NCBI GenBank assembly: GCA_032054765.1 | Contig: DAMBSC010000007.1 | Location: forward strand, 1-64,000 | Source of the DNA: DFXE01 sp032054765 | GTDB lineage: Bacteria; Bacteroidota; Bacteroidia; Bacteroidales; Tannerellaceae | DNA: 64,000 nt | Direction: 5' to 3' | Made by a program: the position numbers and the translations under genes | Part shown: positions 17,396-24,577 of the stretch, piece after piece | Layout of the letters: the number at the start of each line of letters is the position of its first letter | Position numbering within the stretch: position 1 is the stretch's first letter | Notes under the pieces: model-generated | Seen by the model: only the letters and a program-made list of their open reading frames with translations | The model's database searches: none | Told to the model about the DNA's origin: nothing

Positions 17396-17830
17396 ATGAT
17401 AGCTGGAATTATAGAAATAAAGGAATTCTCCCTTGTCGCTTTCGAAGCTGCAAAAGAGATGTCGAAACAATTGTCGACTGAAATACCTGTGATGACAGAA
17501 AATGATTTCCGCAAAATAATTGCATCGGATAATACGCACTTATTCTTCCTTTATACCGGTGAAGCCATTGCTGGTATGCTTACGCTTGCTGTCTACCATA
17601 CCCCCTCCGGCTCGAAAGCCTGGATAGAAGATGTTGTCATAAACGAAGCATACAGAGGCAACGGTTTCGGACGCTTGTTGACCCAACATGCCATCGATTT
17701 TGTCCGGTCGGCAGGCATAAACATCCTGATGCTCACCTCAAGTCCATCACGTATTGCCGCCAATAAGCTATATCAATCTATCGGATTCGAGCAAAAGGTA
17801 ACAAATGTTTACCGCATGAAGACAGGCTGA
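17396..17830 (+). CDS. GNAT-family N-acetyltransferase
   Basis: This 144-residue protein has the GNAT fold. The acetyl-CoA pyrophosphate loop is visible as R-G-N-G-F-G near residue 98 after the V-V-I-N-E-A-Y beta strand. The C-terminal Y-Q-S-I-G-F-E-Q segment is the usual beta6/beta7 end. It has no signal peptide, so it is cytosolic. It lies 87 bases after the propeller gene on the same strand and could be a separate unit. The acceptor (amine of a small molecule or a protein) cannot be inferred. Confidence 0.88.
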   Translation: MIAGIIEIKEFSLVAFEAAKEMSKQLSTEIPVMTENDFRKIIASDNTHLFFLYTGEAIAGMLTLAVYHTPSGSKAWIEDVVINEAYRGNGFGRLLTQHAIDFVRSAGINILMLTSSPSRIAANKLYQSIGFEQKVTNVYRMKTG

Positions 17831-18313
17831 TAATATGCTGAAAAAATAAAATGTACCATTTGCGTAGTCGCGTAAATCAGCGAGATAACGCAAGCGTTAT
17901 GTATGCGTCAGCACATATAATGACGGGACTACCCGGTGCCTTGTACTGCGTAATGTCGTAAACAGCGGGACTACCCGGTGTCTTGTACTGCGTAATGTCG
18001 TAAATAGCGAGACTACCCGGTGTCTTGTACTGCGTAATGTCGTAAATAGCGAGACTACCCGGTGCCTTGTACTGCGTAATGTCGTAAAATAGCGGGACTA
18101 CCCGGTGCCCTGTACGGCGTAGTGCTGCAAAAAATGCAACTATGAAAGTGCGATACTTGTGTAATCTTATTAAAAAAATAATGATGCAAGTACTGAATTT
18201 CTATTTTATGGATAAATTTAATTAAAAAATAAAGGGAAAAACAATACAATATATAAAATATTATTGTACCTTTAAGGGGCAATTAAATTATATGAAATTA
18301 AACTCTTTGTATC
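17831..18313. other. Intergenic region dominated by a tandem repeat
   Basis: No credible gene is seen in these 483 bases. The region opens with a short perfect-arm hairpin (ATAACGC at 17885-17891 and GCGTTAT at 17894-17900), continues with the 42-bp tandem repeat, and ends in about 170 bases of AT-rich DNA that must hold the promoter of the AraC-type gene. The best -7 resemblance there is TACCTTTA near 18267, one base off consensus. Confidence 0.6.
17925..18135. repeat. 42-bp tandem repeat, about five units
   Basis: Units begin with GGGACTACCCGG or GAGACTACCCGG at 17925, 17967, 18009, 18051 and 18094. The period is 42, 42, 42 and 43 bases. Units differ by only a few substitutions (GCC/GTC, AACAGC/AATAGC), and the fifth decays toward its end. 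Part of each unit reads CTGCGTAATGTCGTAAA. There are no unique spacers, so it is not a CRISPR array. It lies between the GNAT gene and the AraC-type gene. Copy number is likely to vary between strains. Confidence 0.95.
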
Positions 18314-18754
18314 ATGAATTATACTAAAAGAATTAAACTCGCACAGATATGGAAACCACCGGTAGATAATGATTTAAGCCTCAACCTTAGCGGGAATATG
18401 ATTATTGACAAATATTCGGAATGGGCACGGACGGAAGAATTTAAACCCTTGTGGCATTATGCCTATCGACTGAATATATCGTCATGGGAATTGAATACCG
18501 CCTTCAGAAGAGCAACCGGAATGCTGGCCTCGACCTGGAGGTATAAATTACTCCTGTATGACGCGAAGTGGTATTTACTCAATACGATGTTTAGCCTCAA
18601 AGAAATATCGAAAAGGCTCCATATGAAATCGACAGATTGCTTTACCTCTTTCTTTATACGGCATCAGAAAATGGGTGCATCAAACTATCGAAGGAGATAT
18701 CAGAAAATAGAAATTGTCCGGAAAATTATAATTCATGAGATAGAAATCGTATAA
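18314..18754 (+). CDS. Small AraC-type helix-turn-helix protein
   Basis: This 146-residue protein fits the AraC/XylS DNA-binding domain from about residue 48 to 130. The first helix-turn-helix covers L-N-I-S-S-W-E-L-N-T-A-F-R-R-A-T-G, and the second F-S-L-K-E-I-S-K-R-L-H-M-K-S-T-D-C-F-T-S-F-F. A Gly-x-S-x-Y-R-R-R-Y segment closes it. Typical AraC regulators have an extra ligand-binding domain of 150 or more residues; here only about 45 residues precede the DNA-binding part. It stands alone between a tandem repeat and the ABC-F gene. The target genes are unknown. Confidence 0.75.
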   Translation: MNYTKRIKLAQIWKPPVDNDLSLNLSGNMIIDKYSEWARTEEFKPLWHYAYRLNISSWELNTAFRRATGMLASTWRYKLLLYDAKWYLLNTMFSLKEISKRLHMKSTDCFTSFFIRHQKMGASNYRRRYQKIEIVRKIIIHEIEIV

Positions 18755-18808
18755 AAAATACCCTGCCACTTTACCGCGTAGGATATAGGGCGATTATCCT
18801 TTTTTTCG

Positions 18809-18816
18809 TATCTTTG
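18809..18816 (+). promoter_or_regulatory. Bacteroidetes -7 element of the ABC-F gene
   Basis: TATCTTTG fits TAnnTTTG exactly and lies 36 bases upstream of the ABC-F start codon. No good -33 TTTG is seen about 20 bases further upstream. Confidence 0.55.
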
Positions 18817-18851
18817 CGCTCTCTTAAAAACAGATAAATAAGCAAATAGAT

Positions 18852-20465
18852 ATGATAACTGTTAGCAATCTGGACCTTCAGTTCGGAAAACGAATCTTGT
18901 TTCAGGATGTAAACCTGAAATTTACACAAGGCAACTGTTATGGCATAATTGGCGCCAACGGTGCCGGAAAATCAACATTCCTGAAAATACTTAGCGGTGA
19001 AAAAGATCCAACCAGAGGTACAATCTCACAAGGGCCGGGTGAGCGGCTTTCCGTATTAAGCCAGGATCACTTTGCTTTTGATGAATATACGGTGCTTGAC
19101 ACTGTATTGATGGGGCATACCCGCCTGTGGGAAGTGATGTCGGAAAAGAATGCCCTGTATGAAAAGCCCGACTTCAGTGACGCCGATGGTATACGGGTAT
19201 CCGAATTGGAAGAGCAATTTGCCGAAATGGAAGGCTGGAACGCAGAGAGTGATGCCGCCAGTTTATTAAGTGGACTTGGTATCAAGGAAGCGCTTCATTA
19301 CACCATGATGAAAGATCTTAGCGGAAAACAGAAAGTGCGGGTCCTGCTGGCAAGAGCTCTTTTTGGTAAACCGGATAATCTGCTGCTCGATGAGCCTACC
19401 AACGACCTCGACCTGGAAACGGTAAGCTGGCTGGAACAGTATCTTTCTAACTTTGAGAATACCGTATTGGTAGTAAGTCATGACCGTCACTTCCTCGATT
19501 CTGTTTGTACACATACGGTAGATATTGACTTTGGCAAACTGCAATTGTTTGCCGGTAACTATAGCTTTTGGTACGAGTCTAGTCAGTTAGCGCTTCGCCA
19601 GCAGCAACAGCAAAATAAGAAAGCGGAAGAGAAGAAAAAAGAGCTGGAAGAGTTTATTCGCCGGTTTAGCGCAAATGTGGCTAAATCGAAACAAACCACC
19701 AGCCGTAAGAAGATGATCGAAAAATTGAATATTGAGGAGATCAAGCCTTCTTCACGCCGTTATCCGGGGATTATCTTCACTCCATCGAGGGAACCCGGTA
19801 ATCAAATTTTGGAGATTAAAGGCCTGTCCAAAAGTCTCGAAGGGGAAGTACTTTTTAAAGATCTGAATCTCAATGTCGAGAAGGGAGATAAGATTGTTTT
19901 CATCAGCCGTGATCCCCGTGCAATGACTTCGCTTTTTCAGATTATCAACGAAGAGGAAAAGCCCGATGCCGGTACTTTCCAATGGGGGCAAACCATAACA
20001 ACGGCTTATCTGCCGCTGGATAATGCTAAGTATTTTAACTCGGACTATAACTTGATCGAATGGCTGAGCCAGTTTGCCGCTGACACTAATGAAGTATACC
20101 TGAAAGGTTTCCTCGGACGGATGCTTTTCTCCGGCGAAGAGCTTTTGAAGAAAGTAAGTGTACTGTCGGGAGGGGAAAAGATGCGTTGCATGATCTCACG
20201 GATGATGCTCAAGGACGCTAATACGCTTATCCTGGATACTCCTACGAATCATCTCGATCTTGAGTCGATCCAAGCGTTTAATAATACGTTACAGACCTAT
20301 AAAGGGAATGTGTTGTTCTCCAGCCATGACCATGAATTTATTCAGACAGTTGCAAACCGTATTATAGAGCTTACTCCCAACGGGATTATCGATAAGATGA
20401 TGGAGTATGATGATTATATTTCCGACCCTATGGTAGCTGAATTACGCGAGAAACTTTATAACTAA
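18852..20465 (+). CDS. ABC-F family ATPase (YbiT-like) with degenerate second site
   Basis: This 537-residue soluble protein has two ABC domains joined by a charged linker (about 245-300), the layout of ribosome-associated ABC-F translation factors. Site 1 is intact: G-A-N-G-A-G-K-S-T at 34-42, D-L-S-G-K-Q at about 155, L-L-L-D-E-P with Glu181. Site 2 keeps the signature L-S-G-G-E but its Walker A position reads S-R-D-P-R-A-M-T-S (about 353-361), without the Gly/Lys residues. Its Walker B reads L-I-L-D-T-P, with Thr463 where the catalytic Glu belongs. Site 2 probably cannot hydrolyse ATP. This may be a trait of the Bacteroidales branch rather than of this strain. It has no membrane segments, so it is not a transporter. 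The next gene starts 9 bases on. Confidence 0.9.
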   Translation: MITVSNLDLQFGKRILFQDVNLKFTQGNCYGIIGANGAGKSTFLKILSGEKDPTRGTISQGPGERLSVLSQDHFAFDEYTVLDTVLMGHTRLWEVMSEKNALYEKPDFSDADGIRVSELEEQFAEMEGWNAESDAASLLSGLGIKEALHYTMMKDLSGKQKVRVLLARALFGKPDNLLLDEPTNDLDLETVSWLEQYLSNFENTVLVVSHDRHFLDSVCTHTVDIDFGKLQLFAGNYSFWYESSQLALRQQQQQNKKAEEKKKELEEFIRRFSANVAKSKQTTSRKKMIEKLNIEEIKPSSRRYPGIIFTPSREPGNQILEIKGLSKSLEGEVLFKDLNLNVEKGDKIVFISRDPRAMTSLFQIINEEEKPDAGTFQWGQTITTAYLPLDNAKYFNSDYNLIEWLSQFAADTNEVYLKGFLGRMLFSGEELLKKVSVLSGGEKMRCMISRMMLKDANTLILDTPTNHLDLESIQAFNNTLQTYKGNVLFSSHDHEFIQTVANRIIELTPNGIIDKMMEYDDYISDPMVAELREKLYN

Positions 20466-20474
20466 GCGGTAGTC

Positions 20475-22307
20475 ATGAAGCGGAGGCTGCTTTTCCTCAT
20501 TACTGTATTTGCCGGCTGGTTGCTTTTGTTTGCTGTTCAAAAGCCGGTATTCATGCTTTATCACAGAGCATTGGCTGAAGGATGTACGTTCTCCGATTGG
20601 ATGCTGGTTATCTTGAATGGCCTTAAGCTGGACGCCAGCGTTGCCGGTTATCTGACGGCTATTCCGTTGTTGCTGACGATACTTTCTGTTTGGTTGCCGG
20701 GGAAATACTTATATAAGGTTCTGATTGTTTATTTCAGTGTAATGGCGGTCATTGTATCGGCTATCTTTGCCGTCGATATGGCTCTGTATAGTTTTTGGGG
20801 ATTCCGTATTGATGCTACTGTTTTTTTCTATATGCAGTCTCCCGGGGATGCAATGGCTAGTGTGCCTGTAAAACTGTTTGTTCAGCAGATCTTAGTTTTT
20901 CTATTTTACGCCTTCCTGATTTTCTGGTTTTTCAGGAAACTGATTATCCCGATATTACCTGATACGTCTGTACAGCAGCGAATATTACCTACGTTTATTT
21001 TTATATTGTTGGGCGGGCTGATGTTTATTCCGATTCGCGGAGGTGTTACTACCTCGACGGCGAATGTAGGAATGGTTTATTTCAGCAATAATCAATTCCT
21101 GAATCATTCGGCAATCAATCCGGCGTTTAGTTTGTTAACATCACTATCTAAGCAACAGGATTTTTCTTCACAATTTAATTTCTTTTCTGAGTCTGAGCGC
21201 GAAACTCTTTTTAATTCTATGGTTACGCCTAAGACAGGAACTGATGAAGAGGTTAAGCTTTTGAAGATGGATCGTCCGAATATCCTATTTATCTTGTTGG
21301 AAAGCTTTTCAGCAAATGTCGTCGAAGTATTGGGAGATGAACCTGACGTAACTCCAAATCTGAACCGCTTGAGTAAGGAAGGAATATTGTTCTCTAATTT
21401 CTATGCCAATTCATTCCGAACAGATAGAGGATTGGTTTCCATTCTTAATGGATATCCTGCTCAGCCGACAACCTCGATCATGAAGTATCCTTCAAAAAGC
21501 CAGTCGTTACCTTCTATTTCTAAATCTTTGATACAAGAGGGATATGTAGCAGATATGTTGTATGGTGGCGATATTAATTTCACCAATATGCAGAGCTATT
21601 TTTATAGCTCTGGGTATAGCCGTATTATAGCAGACAGGGATTTCCCGATAAGTACCCGGCTGAGTAAATGGGGAGCCAATGACGATGTGACATTTGATTT
21701 TCTTTATAAAGATCTTCTGAAAAGAGAAACTGATTCTCCCTGGTTCACAACTTTCCTGACATTAAGCAGTCATGAACCGTTTGAAGTTCCTTATCATCGA
21801 TTAGAGAATCCATATCTTAATTCGATCGCCTTTACTGATAGTTGTATTGGTGACTTTATTGGCAAAGTAAAGCAAACTCCGATATGGGATAATTTATTGA
21901 TAGTCATGGTGGCCGACCACGGATTCCGCTATCCGGATACGCTGAAAGAATATGAGCCCCGCCGGTACCATATTCCCATGCTTTGGGCTGGTGGAGCAGT
22001 GAAATCGCCTGCCGTGATAGATACGTTAGCTTGTCAGACGGATATTGCTTCTACGCTTTTAAATCAATTGAATATTTCTGCTACCGACTTTATGTTCAGT
22101 AATGATTTATTTGATTCGCGTTATGAGGATTTTGCTTATTATACCTTTCATAATGGATTTGCATATATAGACTCTACTGGTATTTCAATCTTTGATAATG
22201 AAAGTAATAAACCACTACTGGAAGAACCTTTAACCGGAAGTTCAGTTCGTCTGGATAAGGGTAAAGCGCTGCTCCAAACGTTATATGATGATATGGGGAG
22301 TCGTTAA
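20475..22307 (+). CDS. LTA-synthase-like phosphotransferase (alkaline phosphatase superfamily)
   Basis: This 610-residue inner-membrane protein has about five N-terminal helices (to about 195) and a large periplasmic sulfatase/LTA-synthase-fold domain from about 265. Features of the metal site are visible: I-L-L-E-S-F near 277, Thr in S-F-R-T-D-R-G near 317 as the likely nucleophile, V-A-D-H-G near 480 and a following H-I-P-M-L-W. Family members transfer phosphoglycerol or phosphoethanolamine to glycolipids or glucans; in Gram-negatives the OpgB-type enzymes modify periplasmic glucans or lipid A. It starts 9 bases after the ABC-F stop, so the two are probably co-transcribed. Donor and acceptor are not predictable. 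Confidence 0.88.
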   Translation: MKRRLLFLITVFAGWLLLFAVQKPVFMLYHRALAEGCTFSDWMLVILNGLKLDASVAGYLTAIPLLLTILSVWLPGKYLYKVLIVYFSVMAVIVSAIFAVDMALYSFWGFRIDATVFFYMQSPGDAMASVPVKLFVQQILVFLFYAFLIFWFFRKLIIPILPDTSVQQRILPTFIFILLGGLMFIPIRGGVTTSTANVGMVYFSNNQFLNHSAINPAFSLLTSLSKQQDFSSQFNFFSESERETLFNSMVTPKTGTDEEVKLLKMDRPNILFILLESFSANVVEVLGDEPDVTPNLNRLSKEGILFSNFYANSFRTDRGLVSILNGYPAQPTTSIMKYPSKSQSLPSISKSLIQEGYVADMLYGGDINFTNMQSYFYSSGYSRIIADRDFPISTRLSKWGANDDVTFDFLYKDLLKRETDSPWFTTFLTLSSHEPFEVPYHRLENPYLNSIAFTDSCIGDFIGKVKQTPIWDNLLIVMVADHGFRYPDTLKEYEPRRYHIPMLWAGGAVKSPAVIDTLACQTDIASTLLNQLNISATDFMFSNDLFDSRYEDFAYYTFHNGFAYIDSTGISIFDNESNKPLLEEPLTGSSVRLDKGKALLQTLYDDMGSR

Positions 22308-22387
22308 CGCTTGATTCACATTTCTTCTTAAACTTTTACATGATAATATTGTTCTATAATTGAATTTAATTAATAGGAGACTTTAAC

Positions 22388-23095
22388 ATGAAAACTGTAA
22401 TTGACAGAGCAAACACACGTGGATTTTTTGATCATGGTTGGTTGAAGACATATCACACGTTTAGTTTTTCCGACTATTATAATCCCAAAAGAATGCATTT
22501 CGGTATGTTACGTGTTTTGAATGATGATACGGTAACAGCTCGTGAAGGTTTTGGTATGCATCCACATAAGAATATGGAAGTTGTGTCTATACCTTTAAAA
22601 GGGTATTTGCGTCATGGCGATAGTATTAAGAATAGTCATACCATTACTCCGGGTGACATTCAGGTGATGAGCACAGGAACCGGAATATTCCATAGCGAAT
22701 ACAATGATAGTGATACCGAGAATCTTGAATTCCTACAGATATGGGTTTTCCCAAAGAGAGAAAACACAACTCCTGCATACGATAATTATGATATCCGTCC
22801 GACACAAAAAAGAAATGAAATATCTTTAATTATCTCACCGGATGGAGATGCTCCTGCTTCTATTCTGCAGGATGCATGGTTTTCTATGGGAACGTTGGAT
22901 GAAGGGCAAGAAAAAGAATATAAACTTCATCAAAGAAATACAGGAGTATATCTCTTTGTAATTGAAGGAGAAGTTCAGGTGGGTGATACTGTTTTGTCCA
23001 GAAGAGATGGCGCCGGTTTCAGTGAAACGGAGAGTATTACCATCAAAACGCTGAAAAAATCTACAGTTTTATTGATGGAAGTACCCATGCATTAA
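22388..23095 (+). CDS. Pirin-family cupin protein (YhhW-like)
   Basis: This 235-residue bicupin has the four pirin metal ligands in place: His58, His60, His102 and Glu104 (G-M-H-P-H-K-N and F-H-S-E-Y-N). Close relatives of this length (YhhW type) show quercetin 2,3-dioxygenase-like activity, and others act as redox-linked cofactors. The C-terminal cupin half is less conserved, as usual. It is cytosolic. It is followed by a convergent M64 peptidase gene, with a shared terminator between them. Confidence 0.92.
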   Translation: MKTVIDRANTRGFFDHGWLKTYHTFSFSDYYNPKRMHFGMLRVLNDDTVTAREGFGMHPHKNMEVVSIPLKGYLRHGDSIKNSHTITPGDIQVMSTGTGIFHSEYNDSDTENLEFLQIWVFPKRENTTPAYDNYDIRPTQKRNEISLIISPDGDAPASILQDAWFSMGTLDEGQEKEYKLHQRNTGVYLFVIEGEVQVGDTVLSRRDGAGFSETESITIKTLKKSTVLLMEVPMH

Positions 23096-23123
23096 GATAT
23101 AATTTGATTGATGGTGATTTTCT

Positions 23124-23159
23124 AAAGGAGTAGGCGGAAGTTTCTGTCTGCTCCTTTTT
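23124..23159. terminator. Bidirectional terminator between pirin and M64 peptidase genes
   Basis: Arms at 23124-23135 (AAAGGAGTAGGC) and 23146-23157 (GTCTGCTCCTTT) pair with two mismatches and a 10-base loop, ending in TTTTT. It is placed between two convergent genes and can serve both strands. Confidence 0.75.
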
Positions 23160-23171
23160 GAGATATACAAT

Positions 23172-24461
23172 TTAATATTTTTTATCGGAAAAGTAATCTA
23201 TCATACGTAATATCGCTCTGCTGCAAGCCGGGCAAAATGGCGCATAATCACGCATCATACAATGATTCATCGGGCGATAAATACCTTTTGATAAATACCC
23301 ACCTCCCTCAAAAACTCCGATTTTATCGACATCTGTCTCATTCAAGGGTGTAGGGATTGGTGTATTAGTCGGTAATAAATCTTTCCATTTATTATCAAAA
23401 TCGATTAATGTGGTTATATTAGGCTCCCAAGGTTCGCATTTGAGGTTGTAGAATTCATCGTCATAAGCAACTTCCGAACTAAAATATTCGTCAGCCAGTC
23501 CTGCGAAGCTATGTCCGAATTCATGTACAAAAACAACGGATGTCCGTTCATTATCCGATGTCCCAATCGCATAGAAGTTATACATTCCTCCGCCACCATA
23601 GGTATCTGTATTAACAAGTAGAAAGATTGCATCACAGGGAACATTCCATACAGCATCCCGTATGGATTTCATATCCGGTGTAGTAAGATAACGATCAATC
23701 CCGAATGTATAGTAACCTGAATTTAAGGCTGTATTTTTATATATACCTTTACCTGATATATCTGTTCCTGCATCTTGGGAAATTAAATCGACAGCCCATA
23801 CATTGAAATCGTCTTTTCGGGTATTAAAAGGAGGAGTTTTAAATAGAGCATCCGTAAAGCGTTTTACATCAGTTTCGAATTTATCTAATTCTGCTTCCGT
23901 ATATCCTTCGGCCAGAAAGACTAGATCGACTTTTTGATTAGGATCTCCTTGATATTGAATCCGGGATATTCTATTTTCTTTTAATTTACTTCTGTCTATA
24001 AATATACTTGTAGGATCAACCTCCTGTTGGAGTAAGGGATGGAATAACATATCATTTTTATCCCGACCGGTTATTTCCAGTAGAATATCTTTTTTAGGAT
24101 AAGGAACAGAGATGCTATTTGTCCAGCTTTGGGTTTCATTTTTTGCTTGTTCGGTATTCCGCCATTCCTCAAATAAGGTATTGAAGCCTCTGGAGTAAAT
24201 TAACTGGTTACTTTCTTTGTCATAGATATTCACGTAATAACCTCCATAATAAAACTCATCGACGAGGTTTTGAATCGGTCCTCCCCAGGTTGGTTCTTCT
24301 CTCAATTGTTGTAAGGCTGCAGCCTGATATTCAGCGTTGCCGCTAAGAGCAAAATCAATTCGTAAACTTTTCTTTTCAAAAAAGGTATTAAAGTCTGTTT
24401 GTGCAAAACAGATAGATGAGCCGAGCAGAATACTTAATATAAGGAGGACTTTTATTTTCAT
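23172..24461 (-). CDS. Secreted M64-family metallopeptidase (IgA peptidase M64-like)
   Basis: This 429-residue protein has a signal peptide (about 1-20). The zinc motif H-E-F-G-H is at 313-317 with downstream Asp324 in A-G-L-A-D-E-Y as probable third ligand, the pattern of the M64 family. An N-terminal beta domain (about 25-170) precedes the catalytic domain, as in other Bacteroides members. Cys residues at the C-terminus (C-M-M-R-D-Y-A-P-F-C-P-A-C) could form disulfides. The family is named for Clostridium ramosum IgA proteinase, but most Bacteroides members have no proven substrate, so IgA cleavage should not be assumed. It is transcribed alone, divergent from glutamine synthetase. Confidence 0.9.
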   Translation of the reverse strand: MKIKVLLILSILLGSSICFAQTDFNTFFEKKSLRIDFALSGNAEYQAAALQQLREEPTWGGPIQNLVDEFYYGGYYVNIYDKESNQLIYSRGFNTLFEEWRNTEQAKNETQSWTNSISVPYPKKDILLEITGRDKNDMLFHPLLQQEVDPTSIFIDRSKLKENRISRIQYQGDPNQKVDLVFLAEGYTEAELDKFETDVKRFTDALFKTPPFNTRKDDFNVWAVDLISQDAGTDISGKGIYKNTALNSGYYTFGIDRYLTTPDMKSIRDAVWNVPCDAIFLLVNTDTYGGGGMYNFYAIGTSDNERTSVVFVHEFGHSFAGLADEYFSSEVAYDDEFYNLKCEPWEPNITTLIDFDNKWKDLLPTNTPIPTPLNETDVDKIGVFEGGGYLSKGIYRPMNHCMMRDYAPFCPACSRAILRMIDYFSDKKY

Positions 24462-24487
24462 ACTAATTTCTGTTTATAGATAGGTCT

Positions 24488-24495
24488 CAAAAATA
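24488..24495 (-). promoter_or_regulatory. -7 element of the M64 peptidase gene
   Basis: On the minus strand this reads TATTTTTG, matching TAnnTTTG. It is 26 bases upstream of the ATG at 24461, which fits a short leader. Confidence 0.45.
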
Positions 24496-24539
24496 AAAGA
24501 TATTTTCCGTCTATACAAGATACTTTCGTATTTGTTCTC

Positions 24540-24547
24540 TATCTTTG
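24540..24547 (+). promoter_or_regulatory. -7 element of the glutamine synthetase gene
   Basis: TATCTTTG matches TAnnTTTG. Because the TTG inside it would be the alternative start of a longer reading frame, the promoter position argues for the ATG at 24578 as the true start, leaving a leader of roughly 20-25 bases. Confidence 0.6.
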
Positions 24548-24577
24548 TTCCCTATAAAAATTAAAGTTGAAAGTATC

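Noticed and set aside
17925..18135. Possible CRISPR array
   Set aside because: The whole 42-bp unit is repeated; there are no unique spacers and no cas genes.
18055..18282. 75-codon minus-strand frame overlapping the 42-bp repeat
   Set aside because: It begins in AT-rich intergenic DNA and ends in the tandem repeat; no homologue-like features.
24545..24577. TTG-started extension of glutamine synthetase
   Set aside because: The TTG lies inside a -7 promoter element and GSIII normally starts at the M-S-T-F-R-x-N-A-V-E segment.
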